Shown here one piece after another: positions 10,336 to 20,110 of a DNA stretch of 64,000 bases. Both the position numbers and the translations under genes were made by a program. This DNA is from Neobacillus cucumis (GTDB taxonomy: Bacteria > Bacillota > Bacilli > Bacillales_B > DSM-18226): NCBI RefSeq assembly GCF_016107705.1, contig NZ_JAEHGC010000020.1, forward strand, positions 4,686 to 68,685, written 5' to 3'. Below the pieces are notes generated by a model that saw only the letters and a list, made by a program, of their open reading frames with translations, had not been told where the DNA came from and ran no database searches. The first letter of the stretch is position 1; the number at the start of each line of letters is the position of its first letter.

Positions 10336-11769
10336 AACAGCTAGAAGGTATTCCCAGGTTTTTAAGGTGGACGAGATGCTTAAATGTTCATTTGGTGTAT
10401 GACTGTTATAAACATTAGGTCCAATTGATATAGCATCCAAGTCCATCTTTTCTAAAAATAGACCACATTCAATCCCGGCATGAAGTGCAATTGATTCGAT
10501 CTTTTCTCCGTATTTTTCTTTATATACCATCTCAAAAAGTAATCTGATTTTCGAATTAGGGTTATACGGCCATTCTGGATAATCATAGCCAAATTTCACT
10601 TCACAACCAAGAACACTTGCAAGGGTTTTCATTTCATTCATCATCTTGTCTTTTAAACTTTTTTCAGAACTTCGAATGAAATTTTCGAAAGTAATGTCTG
10701 TATCGTGTGTGTTTACTACACCCAAGTTAGCGGAACTTTCTACCATACCAGGGAAATCCAAGCTCATATTTTCTACACCGCTGGGTAATAAGAGCAATGC
10801 AGCAATTACTTTTTCTGTTGTTTCCTTTGAAAATACTCTCTGACAAACTTCTTCTTCCTTTGTAACTTGTGCAAGTACTTGTCCATCGGAATGTCTTAAT
10901 TCATTCTTAAAGATCTGGTTCCATTGGGCAACCTCAGCCTCTAACTGACCAACTTTTTCGGGATTAATTAGAACGAGAGCTTCGGCCTCTCGGGGAATAG
11001 AAGTGTCTTTTGTACCGCCGGCCAACCCTGTCAGGCTAAACTCCATTTTCGTGGATAACCCCTGTAAAATCCGGCCCAAAAGTTTGATAGAATTCCCTCG
11101 TCCTTGATTGATACAAAGACCCGAGTGACCGCCTTTTAATCCGCTAATATGAATGCTGCAGAGAGTTTTATTTTTCGCAGCATCATCCCAAAAAATAGGG
11201 AGGTTAAATGTGTTGGCAATCCCGCCAGCACCACTGACCAATAGTTTTCCCGATTCGTCTGAATCTAGATTGATTAAGATGGTTCCGCTTAGAAGGGAGG
11301 TGTCCAATTCACGGGCACCTTTCATTGTCAATCTGCCTTCTGTCGTAAGGACTATTTCTAGATTTGGATGAGGAATCCGATTAGAGCTCAATAATGCAAG
11401 AGAGTAGGCGAGAGCAATCCCGCTATTGGCACCTAAGGTCGTATCTGTTGCATAGAGCATATCCCCTTCAATTCTTAATTGGAGAGGGTCCTTCACAAAG
11501 TCATGTTCGGCATCACTTTTATCCTCAATCATGTCCATCGGCCCTTGAATAATAACAGTGGGGGCGTGTTCGTATCCCGGTGAAGCAGGTTTTTTAATAA
11601 TGATATTTAAAGCCTGATCTTGGATGACTTCTAACTGATGATCCTTTGCAAAACGAATCAAAAAATCACTTATTTCTCTTTCCTGACCAGACCGCCTTTT
11701 TATTTTTGATATTTCAACGAAATAATGAAACACGGTAAATTGCGCTAATTCGTGTAAACTGCTAAACAA
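10258..11769 (-). CDS. PepD paralogue with a destroyed metal site (putative pseudoenzyme)
   Basis: A 503-residue M20C paralogue of the pepD product at 5592-7061, full length and without frameshifts. Key residues are replaced: the metal His in GHMDM is Pro (GPMDM, about 77), the bridging Asp in GADNG is Asn with Ser after it (GANSG, about 115-116), and the Glu pair is Gly-Arg (TTEGRLT). The metal Asp (NLDSDE), the HSG loop and the final HTPNEHL are kept. It has 10-15 extra C-terminal residues. The TTG at 11769 follows AAAGGGG and aligns with the TTG start of the intact copy. A regulatory or scaffold role is possible; activity as a dipeptidase is unlikely. Confidence 0.8.
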   Translation of the reverse strand: MFSSLHELAQFTVFHYFVEISKIKRRSGQEREISDFLIRFAKDHQLEVIQDQALNIIIKKPASPGYEHAPTVIIQGPMDMIEDKSDAEHDFVKDPLQLRIEGDMLYATDTTLGANSGIALAYSLALLSSNRIPHPNLEIVLTTEGRLTMKGARELDTSLLSGTILINLDSDESGKLLVSGAGGIANTFNLPIFWDDAAKNKTLCSIHISGLKGGHSGLCINQGRGNSIKLLGRILQGLSTKMEFSLTGLAGGTKDTSIPREAEALVLINPEKVGQLEAEVAQWNQIFKNELRHSDGQVLAQVTKEEEVCQRVFSKETTEKVIAALLLLPSGVENMSLDFPGMVESSANLGVVNTHDTDITFENFIRSSEKSLKDKMMNEMKTLASVLGCEVKFGYDYPEWPYNPNSKIRLLFEMVYKEKYGEKIESIALHAGIECGLFLEKMDLDAISIGPNVYNSHTPNEHLSISSTLKTWEYLLAVLKEIHAIELVGPQSKFNTNPPFWIG

Positions 11770-11984
11770 GATGGACACCCCTTTATCAACTACCAATGCT
11801 ATTTCATTGTATCAAAAAGGTATTAAGTCTTTCATTGTTTCTTACAGTTTAGATCCAATTAAGCCTGATCAGCTGCCCTCCCTTCCTTAAACATATGGTA
11901 CCAAAAGTATCAGATAATTCTAAATGTACAAAACGCTAAAGAAAAAGCAGTAAAATTCATACAAAGTGTCAGAGTGGTAGTGAT

Positions 11985-12029
11985 TCGACAAAATTCGGGT
12001 GGTGCCTGTCACCACCCGAATTTTGTCGA
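11985..12029. repeat. 45-bp palindromic repeat, copy 2
   Basis: Perfect 20-bp arms (TCGACAAAATTCGGGTGGTG and complement) around CCTGT. It lies in the roughly 400-bp gap between the divergent pepD-like gene and cysJ, upstream of the cysJ promoter. Confidence 0.92.
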
Positions 12030-12055
12030 TAAATTAAATTTATTTTAAAACCGAC

Positions 12056-12084
12056 TTGACTTATAGGAATTGTCAAATTATTAT
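12056..12084 (+). promoter_or_regulatory. Sigma-A-type promoter for cysJI
   Basis: TTGACT (12056-12061), 17-bp spacer, TATTAT (12079-12084), about 100 nt before cysJ. The leader between them contains CCCG and CGGG arms followed by TTTTTG, a possible weak leader hairpin. No S-box is seen here. In B. subtilis cysJI is activated by the LysR-type protein CysL; no clear site could be picked out. Confidence 0.6.
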
Positions 12085-12181
12085 ATTATTAATCTATTAG
12101 AGAGACTGAAAAGTAAAAAAATTCTTGTCCCGTGATTTTTTAAAGCGGGTTTTTGAATTTTAATTCCTTAGTGAGGTGGAT

Positions 12182-13996
12182 ATGTTGCAACTTCAGGTAT
12201 TAAACAGTCCGTTTAGTCAGGAGCAGGCAGAGCTCCTAAACCGTATTCTGCCAACATTGACCGATCAACAAAAGCTTTGGTTAAGCGGATATCTAGCTGC
12301 TTCCCAGTTTTCGGGAGCGCAAGCGTCGGCACCAGCAGCTTCACAAAATGCTGGTCAGGCCGTTTCCAAAGACGTAACCATTCTTTACGGTTCACAATCT
12401 GGAAATTCCAAAGGCCTTGCTAATAAAGCAGCCAAAACATTGGAAGGAAACGGTTATCTAGTCACACTTTCTTCTATGAGTGATTACAAACCAAACAATT
12501 TAAAGAAGGTACAAAACTTGCTGATTGTTGTGAGTACACACGGGGAAGGAGATCCGCCTGATAATGCGATGACCTTCCATGAGTTTCTTCACAGCAAACG
12601 TGCACCAAAGCTGGAAGGCCTCCAATTTTCCGTATTGGCTTTAGGGGACAGCTCTTATGAGTTTTTCTGTCAGACAGGTAAACAATTTGATGACCGCCTC
12701 GAGGAACTGGGTGGAACAAGGCTATATCCACGATTTGACTGTGATGTCGATTATGATGAACCAGCTGCAGAATGGCTTGAAGGAGTCCTTAGCAGTCTAA
12801 AAGATGCGCAAGGTACAGGAACAGCTGCTGAAGCCGCCGCTGCTGCCAGCACCCTGGAAACGGCTGAATCCGTATACTCAAGAACGAATCCGTTTAAAGC
12901 GGAAGTGCTTGATAACATCAATCTGAACGGTCGGGGATCTAATAAAGAAACGCATCACCTTGAACTTTCACTTGAAGGTTCTGGTCTTACGTTTGAGCCG
13001 GGAGACAGTTTAGGTGTATATCCTGAAAATGATCCGGCTTTAGTTGAGCAGCTTCTAAATGAGTTAAAATGGTCCAAAGAAGACCAAGTAACAGTAAAAC
13101 AAGGCGATGTTCGCACCCTTCAAGAAGCGCTCCAATCATACTATGAGATTACGACTTTAACAAAACCGCTTCTTGAGAAAATTGCACCGCTCTCCACAAA
13201 CGAGGGATTAAAAGAGCTTGTTGCTCAAGGAAATGAAGAAAAATTAAAAGAGTACATCAATGGACGTGACTTATTAGACTTGGTTCGTGATTTTGGTCCA
13301 TGGGGAGATTCTGCTCAGGAGTTTGTTTCGATTCTTCGTAAAATTCCGGTTCGTCTTTATTCAATTGCGAGCAGTTTAGCGGCTAATCCAGATGAAGTGC
13401 ATTTGACGATCGGCGCGGTTCGATATGAGGCAAATGGCCGGGAAAGAAAAGGCGTAGCCTCCACGTATGTAGCAGAGCGTTTGGAGCCAGGGGATCATGT
13501 GTCTGTCTTTATTCAACAAAATGAAAACTTTAAACTTCCTAAAAATCCTGAGACACCAATCATCATGGTTGGACCAGGTACAGGTGTTGCGCCGTTCCGT
13601 TCCTTTATTCAAGAACGTGAAGAAACCGGTGCAGAAGGAAAATCATGGTTGTTCTTCGGTGACCAGCATTTCGTGACCGATTTCCTATACCAGACAGAAA
13701 TGCAAAAATGGCTGAAAAATGGTGCATTAACGAAGCTGGATGTTGCGTTCTCTAGAGATACGGAAGAAAAAGTATATGTGCAGCACAGAATGCTTGAGCA
13801 AAGCAAAGAGCTTTTTGAATGGTTAGAAAAGGGTGCAGTTGTATACATCTGCGGAGATGAAAAACATATGGCACATGATGTCCATAATACCTTCATTGAA
13901 ATTATCGCAAAAGAAGGCGGCTTAAGCCGTGAAAAAGCAGAAGAATATCTGACTGAAATGCAGCAGCAAAAACGTTATCAACGTGATGTATACTGA
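12182..13996 (+). CDS. cysJ: Sulfite reductase [NADPH] flavoprotein alpha subunit
   Basis: About 604 residues, matching the family (about 605). Order: short N-terminal extension, flavodoxin-like FMN domain (about 65-205, [11 protein letters not shown] and [12 protein letters not shown]), FAD-binding connection domain (about 235-455, [13 protein letters not shown] and RLYSIASS), NADPH domain (about 460-604, [12 protein letters not shown] and [10 protein letters not shown]). It passes electrons from NADPH to the CysI siroheme. ATG 12182 and TTG 12185 are both possible starts after GAGGTGG. The TTG would give MQLQV..., like B. subtilis CysJ. cysI follows after 17 nt. Confidence 0.95.
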   Translation: MLQLQVLNSPFSQEQAELLNRILPTLTDQQKLWLSGYLAASQFSGAQASAPAASQNAGQAVSKDVTILYGSQSGNSKGLANKAAKTLEGNGYLVTLSSMSDYKPNNLKKVQNLLIVVSTHGEGDPPDNAMTFHEFLHSKRAPKLEGLQFSVLALGDSSYEFFCQTGKQFDDRLEELGGTRLYPRFDCDVDYDEPAAEWLEGVLSSLKDAQGTGTAAEAAAAASTLETAESVYSRTNPFKAEVLDNINLNGRGSNKETHHLELSLEGSGLTFEPGDSLGVYPENDPALVEQLLNELKWSKEDQVTVKQGDVRTLQEALQSYYEITTLTKPLLEKIAPLSTNEGLKELVAQGNEEKLKEYINGRDLLDLVRDFGPWGDSAQEFVSILRKIPVRLYSIASSLAANPDEVHLTIGAVRYEANGRERKGVASTYVAERLEPGDHVSVFIQQNENFKLPKNPETPIIMVGPGTGVAPFRSFIQEREETGAEGKSWLFFGDQHFVTDFLYQTEMQKWLKNGALTKLDVAFSRDTEEKVYVQHRMLEQSKELFEWLEKGAVVYICGDEKHMAHDVHNTFIEIIAKEGGLSREKAEEYLTEMQQQKRYQRDVY

Positions 13997-14013
13997 GAGG
14001 AGTTTTTTCAAAA

Positions 14014-15735
14014 ATGGTGAATCAAGTTTTAAAAGCGCCGGACGGTAAGCCAAGCGATGTTGAGCGAATTAAAAGAGAAACTGACTATTTGCGCGGTACG
14101 CTGAAAGAAGTAATGCTCGATCGAATCAGCGCTGGAATTCCCGACGATGATAACCGCCTAATGAAACATCATGGCAGCTATTTGCAGGATGACCGTGACC
14201 TTCGAAATGAGCGTCAGAAACAAAAATTAGAACCTGCGTATCAATTCATGCTGCGCGTTCGTGCTCCGGGTGGAGTAGTAACACCGGATCAATGGCTTGT
14301 TTTAGACGGACTTGCCGATAAAAATGCCAACGGAACGATCAAACTGACAACAAGACAATCCTTTCAATTCCATGGAATCTTAAAGTGGAACATGAAAAAT
14401 ACGATTCAGGAAATTCATAAATCCCTGTTAACCACTCTTGCAGCATGCGGGGACGTGAACAGGAACGTAATGTGTAATCCGAATCCATATCAATCCGAGA
14501 TCCATGCGGAAGTGTATGAATGGGCTAAATATTTGAGTGATTATTTATTGCCGCGTACAAGAGCTTATCATGAAATCTGGCTCGATGAAGAAAGAGTGGC
14601 AGGCACACCGGAAGTGGATGAAGAGGTTGAACCATTATACGGACTAACGTATTTGCCTCGTAAGTTTAAAATCGGAATTGCGGTTCCACCTTCGAATGAT
14701 ATTGATGTCTTTTCACAAGATCTTGGCTTAATAGCGATTGTCGAAGACGATAAACTAGTTGGTTTTAACGTAGCAATCGGCGGCGGCATGGGCAGCTCGC
14801 ACGGTGACAAAGCAACCTATCCTCAGGTAGCTAAAGTGATTGGCTTCGTGACACCAGATAAAATTGTCGAGCTTGCGGAAAAAACAATTACGATTCAGCG
14901 TGATTACGGTAACCGTTCTGCCCGTAAAAATGCTCGTTTCAAATATACTGTGGACCGCCTTGGTTTAGAAACGGTTAAAGAAGAATTGGAAAACCGCCTT
15001 GGCTGGAAGCTGGATGAAGCAAAACACTATCATTTTGATCATAATGGCGACCGTTATGGATGGGTAGAAGGTGTTGGCGGCAATTGGCATTTCACCCTGT
15101 TTGTCCAAAATGGCCGGGTGGCAGACTTCCCTGATTACAAGTTAAAAACTGGCTTACAAGAAATCGCCAAAGTTCATACTGGAGATTTCCGTTTGACACC
15201 AAATCAAAACTTAGTGATTGCCAATGTATCCAGCCAGAATAAGAAAAAGATTTCCGAACTAATGGATCAATACGGATTAACTGATGGCCATAATCAATCA
15301 GCGCTTCGCCGTAACTCCATGGCATGTGTGGCTCTGCCAACCTGCGGCTTGGCAATGGCGGAAAGTGAGCGCTACTTACCGGGACTAATTGATAAAATCG
15401 AAGAGATTGTTGATGAAAACGGCCTTCGCGACGAAGAAATTACGCTTCGAATGACCGGCTGTCCGAATGGATGTGCCAGACCGGCACTTGCTGAAATAGC
15501 CTTAATCGGAAAAGCCGTCGGGAAATATAATTTGTATCTTGGTGCTGCTTTTGATGGAAGCCGTCTAAACAAAATGTACCGTGAAAACATTGGCGAAGCG
15601 GAAATTCTGAGCGAGCTTCGTATGCTTCTTTCCCGTTATGCGAAAGAGCGCCATGATGGGGAGCATTTTGGTGACTTTGTCATTCGTGCGGAAATTATCA
15701 AAGCGACAACGGACGGGACGAATTTCCACGATTGA
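14014..15735 (+). CDS. cysI: Sulfite reductase hemoprotein beta subunit
   Basis: A 573-residue siroheme/[4Fe-4S] enzyme that reduces sulfite to sulfide with electrons from CysJ. The four cluster ligands are seen as C438, C444, C483 and C487 in CVALPTC and GCPNGC. Siroheme-binding arginines lie in [10 protein letters not shown] (about 112-121) and the [15 protein letters not shown] segment. The length fits the family. It is co-transcribed with cysJ. Siroheme would come from the sumT/sirB genes 4-6 kb downstream. Confidence 0.95.
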   Translation: MVNQVLKAPDGKPSDVERIKRETDYLRGTLKEVMLDRISAGIPDDDNRLMKHHGSYLQDDRDLRNERQKQKLEPAYQFMLRVRAPGGVVTPDQWLVLDGLADKNANGTIKLTTRQSFQFHGILKWNMKNTIQEIHKSLLTTLAACGDVNRNVMCNPNPYQSEIHAEVYEWAKYLSDYLLPRTRAYHEIWLDEERVAGTPEVDEEVEPLYGLTYLPRKFKIGIAVPPSNDIDVFSQDLGLIAIVEDDKLVGFNVAIGGGMGSSHGDKATYPQVAKVIGFVTPDKIVELAEKTITIQRDYGNRSARKNARFKYTVDRLGLETVKEELENRLGWKLDEAKHYHFDHNGDRYGWVEGVGGNWHFTLFVQNGRVADFPDYKLKTGLQEIAKVHTGDFRLTPNQNLVIANVSSQNKKKISELMDQYGLTDGHNQSALRRNSMACVALPTCGLAMAESERYLPGLIDKIEEIVDENGLRDEEITLRMTGCPNGCARPALAEIALIGKAVGKYNLYLGAAFDGSRLNKMYRENIGEAEILSELRMLLSRYAKERHDGEHFGDFVIRAEIIKATTDGTNFHD

Positions 15736-15809
15736 TTGAAACAGAATCAATTAAAATCGTAATCTTAAAAATTGCGAAACAGAATTTTAAGAATTTTTTA
15801 AACGGATTA

Positions 15810-15837
15810 TTGACAAATCCTATAGGTATGGTAGGAT
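15810..15837 (+). promoter_or_regulatory. Promoter of the S-box-controlled cysH operon
   Basis: A perfect TTGACA (15810-15815), a 16-bp spacer and TAGGAT (15832-15837) preceded by TGG, making an extended -10. It fires into the SAM riboswitch. Confidence 0.7.
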
Positions 15838-15861
15838 ATAAAATATAAATTAAATAAATCG

Positions 15862-15960
15862 CTTATCTAGAGCGGCTGAGGGACTGGCCCGTTGAAGCCC
15901 GGCAACCTACAAAAGAAAGGTGCCAATTCCTGCAAAATGGAATCCATTTTGAAAGATAAG
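15862..15960 (+). promoter_or_regulatory. SAM-I (S-box) riboswitch aptamer
   Basis: The classic S-box blocks are present in order: CTTATC, GAGCGGCTGAGGGACTGGCCC, TGAAGCCCGGCAACC, AAGGTGCCAATTCC and the closing GATAAG, which pairs with CTTATC. The aptamer binds S-adenosylmethionine and favours the downstream terminator, shutting off sulfate assimilation when SAM is plentiful. Confidence 0.95.
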
Positions 15961-15978
15961 GTGTTACACAGAAGTACG

Positions 15979-16010
15979 AACGCCTTTTCCAAATGGGGAG
16001 GGCGTTTTTT
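15979..16010 (+). terminator. Riboswitch expression-platform terminator
   Basis: AACGCCTTTTCC and GGGGAGGGCGTT pair around AAAT, followed by a T-run. The left arm is close to the aptamer 3' end, as expected for a terminator/antiterminator switch. Confidence 0.88.
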
Positions 16011-16027
16011 GAAAGGCGGCGAATCAG

Positions 16028-16183
16028 CTGAAACCATCTGAGTGGGAAGAAATTACTTCACATCTTGAGAAAATGCTTGAAACATTGAATTTCGGATCAA
16101 TCACACTTGTTGTCCAGGATGGAAAAGTAGTGCAAATAGAGAAAAACGAAAAGGTTCGTCTACAAACCAATAAGAAACGCTGA
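16028..16183 (+). CDS. yezD: YezD-like small protein (DUF2292), apparent CTG start
   Basis: A 51-residue protein of the YezD/DUF2292 family (about 55 residues), visible as [12 protein letters not shown] then [18 protein letters not shown]. These proteins are often encoded near sulfur-assimilation genes; their biochemical role is unknown. The frame contains no ATG, GTG or TTG between the upstream in-frame stop at 16010-16012 and the conserved region. The only plausible initiator is CTG at 16028, 8 nt after AAGGCGG. It is the first gene after the S-box terminator and is followed by its own terminator, so it may be made at a higher level than cysH. Confidence 0.7.
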   Translation: MKPSEWEEITSHLEKMLETLNFGSITLVVQDGKVVQIEKNEKVRLQTNKKR

Positions 16184-16196
16184 CTAGAAAAACTAG

Positions 16197-16236
16197 AGGC
16201 AGTCTTCACCTTAACCGGTGGCAGACTGCCTTTTTT
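16197..16236 (+). terminator. Terminator between yezD and cysH
   Basis: GGCAGTCT with inner CACC pairs with GGTG and AGACTGCC around TTAACC, followed by TTTTTT. As no new promoter is obvious, it probably attenuates transcription into cysH. Confidence 0.8.
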
Positions 16237-16296
16237 AAAAAGAAAAAGGCGGAGCTAAGTGAAAAATTGTTTTTTAAAGGAAGGAGTTTTCCCAAG

Positions 16297-17013
16297 ATGA
16301 CAAAAGCTGTGACCTATGAAAACTGGAATCAGATCTCAGGCAACTTTCAAACAGAGGATGAAACAAAAGGGGCCCGTGCTGTCTTAGAGTGGGCTTACCA
16401 AAATTATTCCGAAGACAAAATCGTCTATGCCTCAAGCTTCGGTGCAGAAGCAATTGTATTAATTGACCTGATTCAGCAGGTAAAACCGGATGCCCATATT
16501 GTTTTTTTAGATACAGGCCTGCATTTTCCGGAAACCTATGATGTCATTGATAAAATTGAAGCCCGCTTTCCTTCTCTAAGAATAGAGCGGAAGCAGCCAG
16601 CCTTGAATCTAGATGAACAAAGAGAGCAGTATGGGTCGGCGCTATGGAAGAAAGACCCGAATCTTTGCTGCCAAATTAGAAAAGTGATTCCGTTAAGAGA
16701 GACCTTAACGACGAAAGAAGCTTGGATCTCGGGACTTCGCCGGGAACAATCTCCAACGCGCAAGGATACACAATTCCTTAATAAGGATGAAAAATTTGAA
16801 AATATTAAAATCTGCCCGCTCATTCACTGGACGTGGGATGAGGTTTGGGCGTACATCCGTGAAAAAGATCTTCCGTATAATCAATTGCATGATCAAAACT
16901 ATCCAAGTATTGGATGTTTCCCTTGTACACAACCGGTTGCGGCAGATGGAGATTCCCGTGCAGGGAGATGGTCCGGAAGTGGGAAAACTGAGTGTGGTTT
17001 GCACACAAAGTAA
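16297..17013 (+). CDS. cysH: Phosphoadenylyl-/adenylyl-sulfate reductase
   Basis: A 238-residue thioredoxin-dependent reductase producing sulfite from PAPS or APS. It has the [4Fe-4S] cysteines of the APS-capable class: C124-C125 (CCQIRK) and C207/C210 (CFPC), plus the catalytic C233 in ECGLH at the C-terminus. The PP-loop-type sulfate-binding segment is YASSFGAEA (about 44-52). The ATG at 16297 has AAGGAAGGAG 10 nt upstream; an upstream ATG at 16267 has no ribosome binding site. The cluster cysteines suggest it accepts APS as in B. subtilis. Confidence 0.94.
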   Translation: MTKAVTYENWNQISGNFQTEDETKGARAVLEWAYQNYSEDKIVYASSFGAEAIVLIDLIQQVKPDAHIVFLDTGLHFPETYDVIDKIEARFPSLRIERKQPALNLDEQREQYGSALWKKDPNLCCQIRKVIPLRETLTTKEAWISGLRREQSPTRKDTQFLNKDEKFENIKICPLIHWTWDEVWAYIREKDLPYNQLHDQNYPSIGCFPCTQPVAADGDSRAGRWSGSGKTECGLHTK

Positions 17014-17049
17014 GTTGAACTTTAATCCGGGAGAAGGGAGGTCATCCTG

Positions 17050-18120
17050 ATGCTTACAATCATTGCCATTACCATCGGTTTATTTTTTGCAGTAAATATT
17101 GGAGCTAGCGGTGCAGCTGCCTCAATGGGAATTTCATACGGGGCAGGAGTAGTAAAAAAGCGGGTCGCACTATTTCTTTGCGCCATTGCCGTTTTTTTCG
17201 GTGCATGGCTAGGCGGCGGTGAAGTAGTAAAAACAATTGGCGGTGGAATTGTTCCTAGCAGCACTTTTACTGTTGCGATTGCGTTAATTGTTTTAGCATC
17301 AGCGGCGTTATCACTGTTTTTAGCCAATATATTTGGCATACCGCTTTCGACCAGTGAAGTTGCAGTTGGGGCAGTGGTTGGAGCCGGGGTGGTTTACCAA
17401 TCCGTATTTGTCGGCAAGTTCATCTGGATTGCGATGTTCTGGCTGCTTACACCGTTTGCTGCCTTTGTGATTGCCATTCTCGCGGCAACCATTTTAAAAA
17501 TAAAGTTTATCAAACGATTGATTGAAAAGCCGAAAGCAGGACCGTTTTTAGCGATTCTAGTTGTCTTTATGGGATTGTTTGAAGCTTTTTCAGCTGGAAT
17601 GAACAATGTGGCGAATGCGGTAGGCCCGCTCGTAGCTGCAAAATTGATGTCCACTGGTGATGCCATTCTTTGGGGCGGCTTAGCTGTAGCGTTAGGAGCA
17701 ATTCTTTTTGGACACCGCGTGCTTGAAACAAACGGGAAAAAAATTACGAAGCTTAATCTTGAAGAGGGTTGTGTGATTTCAGGAACTGGAGCAAGCATTG
17801 TTACAATTGCCTCTTTATTCGGGATTCCAGTTCCGTTAACGCAGATCACGACGTCTTCGATTATTGGAATTGGTTTTGCCAAGCATGGGAAATCCGTTTT
17901 AAAAAAGGATATTGTCGTGCAGCTCTTAACAGTATGGATGGTTTCTCCGGTATTATCAATGGTGCTGTCCTATACGATAATTCAGTTATTGATTGAAAAA
18001 AATGGATACTCAATCGTTGCAATAGCAGGCGTAGTGATTTCCGTTTTAGGCGTGATGTTCTTAATGAAACGATCTGCATCACAAGGGGCAATTTCTCAAG
18101 CAAATATTTCAAAAAAATAA
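17050..18120 (+). CDS. cysP: Sulfate permease of the PiT family
   Basis: A 356-residue membrane protein with about 10-11 hydrophobic segments and the duplicated PiT signature (VNIGASGAAASMG near the start, GMNNVANAVGP near residue 190). PiT proteins classically carry phosphate. B. subtilis CysP, encoded between cysH and sat as here, carries sulfate. The location between cysH and sat makes sulfate the likely substrate. AAGGGAGG lies 6-8 nt before the ATG. Confidence 0.88.
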   Translation: MLTIIAITIGLFFAVNIGASGAAASMGISYGAGVVKKRVALFLCAIAVFFGAWLGGGEVVKTIGGGIVPSSTFTVAIALIVLASAALSLFLANIFGIPLSTSEVAVGAVVGAGVVYQSVFVGKFIWIAMFWLLTPFAAFVIAILAATILKIKFIKRLIEKPKAGPFLAILVVFMGLFEAFSAGMNNVANAVGPLVAAKLMSTGDAILWGGLAVALGAILFGHRVLETNGKKITKLNLEEGCVISGTGASIVTIASLFGIPVPLTQITTSSIIGIGFAKHGKSVLKKDIVVQLLTVWMVSPVLSMVLSYTIIQLLIEKNGYSIVAIAGVVISVLGVMFLMKRSASQGAISQANISKK

Positions 18121-18146
18121 AACTAGTAAAGAAAGGTTGATTGTAG

Positions 18147-19301
18147 ATGTCATTTGTATCAAAACCTCATGGAGGAAAACTAATTCAGGCATATGATCCC
18201 AATTATAATTTTTCAAATGTAGAAAAAGAAATCGAAATTGATGCAGTCGCTCTAAGTGATTTAGAACTAATCGGCGTTGGTGTATTCAGCCCGTTAACGG
18301 GTTTCCTTGGAAAAGCAGATTACGAATCAGTAGTAGAACGTATGCGCTTGGCAGACGATACAATCTGGTCCATCCCTGTAACACTGCCAGTTTCTTATGA
18401 AGTGGCGGGAACACTGGTAGTTGGCGAGGAAGTTAAACTTGTTTCGAACAATGAAGTGTATGGAGTAATCAAGGTTTCCGAAACGTATGAACCTGATTTG
18501 AATAAGGAAGCTCTCAATGTTTATAAAACAGAAGAACTGGCGCATCCAGGTGTGAAACGTTTATTCGAAAGAGGCCCAGTTTACGTTGCTGGTGATATCG
18601 TCCTTGTGAAAAAGCCAGAAAAAGGCGTGTTTGGCGATGTATGGTTTGAGCCAAAAGAAACCCGTGCATTATTCGAAGAAAAAGGTTGGAAAACGGTTGT
18701 TGGTTTCCAAACAAGAAATCCAGTTCACCGTGCCCATGAGTATATTCAAAAAGCAGCTCTTGAAACAGTTGACGGCTTATTCTTAAATCCACTTGTTGGT
18801 CAAACGAAGTCTGATGATGTTCCTGCAGATGTTCGTCTAAAAAGCTATCGTGTTTTACTAGAAAACTATTATCCTAAAGAGCGTGTCCAATTGGGCGTTC
18901 ACCCTGCTGCAATGCGTTATGCAGGACCAAGGGAAGCGATTTTCCATGCGCTTGCACGTAAAAACTATGGCTGCACGCATTTCATTGTCGGCCGTGACCA
19001 TGCCGGAGTTGGTAACTATTACGGAACCTACGACGCACAGCATATTTTCAGCAACTTTACAGAAGAAGAGCTTGGAATTAAGCCTTTATTTTTCGAGCAT
19101 AGCTTCTATTGCACAAAATGCGATGGAATGGCATCTGATAAAACTTGCCCGCATGACAAGGAAGATCGCGTAATCCTTTCCGGAACAAAAGTGAGAGAGA
19201 TGCTAAGAAGCGGTGTACTTCCGCCATCTACTTTCAGCCGCAAGGAAGTTGTTGAGGTTTTAATTGAAGGAATGAAAGAAAAAGCGACTGTTGAAGCTTA
19301 A
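18147..19301 (+). CDS. sat: Sulfate adenylyltransferase (ATP sulfurylase)
   Basis: A 384-residue single-chain ATP sulfurylase that makes adenylyl sulfate from ATP and sulfate. Catalytic motifs are clear: [13 protein letters not shown] (about 192-204, with the HxxH) and GRDHAGVG (about 282-289). C-terminal cysteines in [15 protein letters not shown] resemble those of the B. subtilis enzyme. It lies 26 nt after cysP and is followed at once by cysC. Confidence 0.95.
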   Translation: MSFVSKPHGGKLIQAYDPNYNFSNVEKEIEIDAVALSDLELIGVGVFSPLTGFLGKADYESVVERMRLADDTIWSIPVTLPVSYEVAGTLVVGEEVKLVSNNEVYGVIKVSETYEPDLNKEALNVYKTEELAHPGVKRLFERGPVYVAGDIVLVKKPEKGVFGDVWFEPKETRALFEEKGWKTVVGFQTRNPVHRAHEYIQKAALETVDGLFLNPLVGQTKSDDVPADVRLKSYRVLLENYYPKERVQLGVHPAAMRYAGPREAIFHALARKNYGCTHFIVGRDHAGVGNYYGTYDAQHIFSNFTEEELGIKPLFFEHSFYCTKCDGMASDKTCPHDKEDRVILSGTKVREMLRSGVLPPSTFSRKEVVEVLIEGMKEKATVEA

Positions 19302-19314
19302 GGGGGACTTGGGT

Positions 19315-19914
19315 GTGGCACAATCTACGAATATCACATGGCATGAAACAACGATTACAAAAAATGACCGCCGTTCCCAGAACGGCCATGGAAGCTGTAC
19401 ACTATGGTTCACAGGTCTTTCCGGTTCGGGAAAATCAACGATTGCGAACGCGGTATCGAACGAATTATTCCGTCTTGGGATTAATGAATATGTTTTGGAC
19501 GGTGACAATATTCGTCATGGTTTAAACAAGGATTTAGGATTTTCAGAGCACGACCGCACGGAAAATATCCGCCGGATTGGCGAAGTGGCAAAGTTATTTG
19601 TCGATAGCGGCAAGGTGATTACAACTGCGTTTATTTCTCCGTTTCGCTCGGATCGGGATCAGGTTCGGGAATTGTTTGAAGAAGGAGAATTCATCGAGGT
19701 TTTCGTTGATTGTCCAATCGAGGTTTGTGAGCAACGCGATCCTAAGCAGCTTTATGCCAAGGCACGCCGCGGTGAGATAAAGGATTTCACAGGGATTGAT
19801 TCTCCATATGAAGCACCGGAAAAACCGGAAATTACTTTACGTTCTGATTTATTATCGGTTGAGGAAGCCGTTGGGCAAGTGATTGCTTATTTGCGGGAGA
19901 AAAATATTTTTTAA
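19315..19914 (+). CDS. cysC: Adenylylsulfate kinase
   Basis: A 199-residue P-loop kinase converting APS to PAPS. Walker A is GLSGSGKST (about 34-42); DGDNIRHGLNKDLGF and the lid-region FISPFRSDRDQVR are typical. The GTG at 19315 has AGGGGG 8 nt upstream and places the normal N-terminus; an in-frame ATG at 19291 lies inside sat and lacks a ribosome binding site. It ends the sulfate-activation part of the operon at a strong terminator. Confidence 0.94.
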   Translation: MAQSTNITWHETTITKNDRRSQNGHGSCTLWFTGLSGSGKSTIANAVSNELFRLGINEYVLDGDNIRHGLNKDLGFSEHDRTENIRRIGEVAKLFVDSGKVITTAFISPFRSDRDQVRELFEEGEFIEVFVDCPIEVCEQRDPKQLYAKARRGEIKDFTGIDSPYEAPEKPEITLRSDLLSVEEAVGQVIAYLREKNIF

Positions 19915-19921
19915 TAGGTGA

Positions 19922-19945
19922 AGGGTGTAAACTTACACCCTTTTT
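19922..19945 (+). terminator. Terminator after cysC
   Basis: A perfect 8-bp stem GGGTGTAA/TTACACCC with a two-base loop, then TTTTT. Confidence 0.85.
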
Positions 19946-19958
19946 ACGGATAGGAAGA

Positions 19959-20063
19959 GTTTATCAGCGAATTTTAAGGTTTTATGAGCGGATCCAGGCA
20001 ATTTATCCGCGAATTTACGAGGTTTATCAGCGAAGCAAGGCGATTTATCAGCGAATCATCAAT
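19959..20063. repeat. Five tandem 20-22-bp imperfect repeats
   Basis: Five consecutive units begin at 19959, 19981, 20001, 20022 and 20043. Each follows the pattern (G/A)TTTAT(C/G)(A/C)GCG(A/G)A followed by about 9 variable bases. They fill the gap between cysC and sumT. The core TTTATCAGCGAA recurs best in units 1, 4 and 5. Confidence 0.85.
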
Positions 20064-20110
20064 AACAGCAAGTACTACAGAAAAGGCATAGGGAAAGGAT
20101 GTTGGATTTC

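Noticed and set aside
12090..12175. SAM riboswitch upstream of cysJ
   Set aside because: None of the S-box blocks are present; only the cysH-side leader at 15862 has them.
17394..17882. 162-codon open frame opposite cysP
   Set aside because: It is a shadow of the low-stop complementary frame of a hydrophobic gene; cysP is well supported by family and context.
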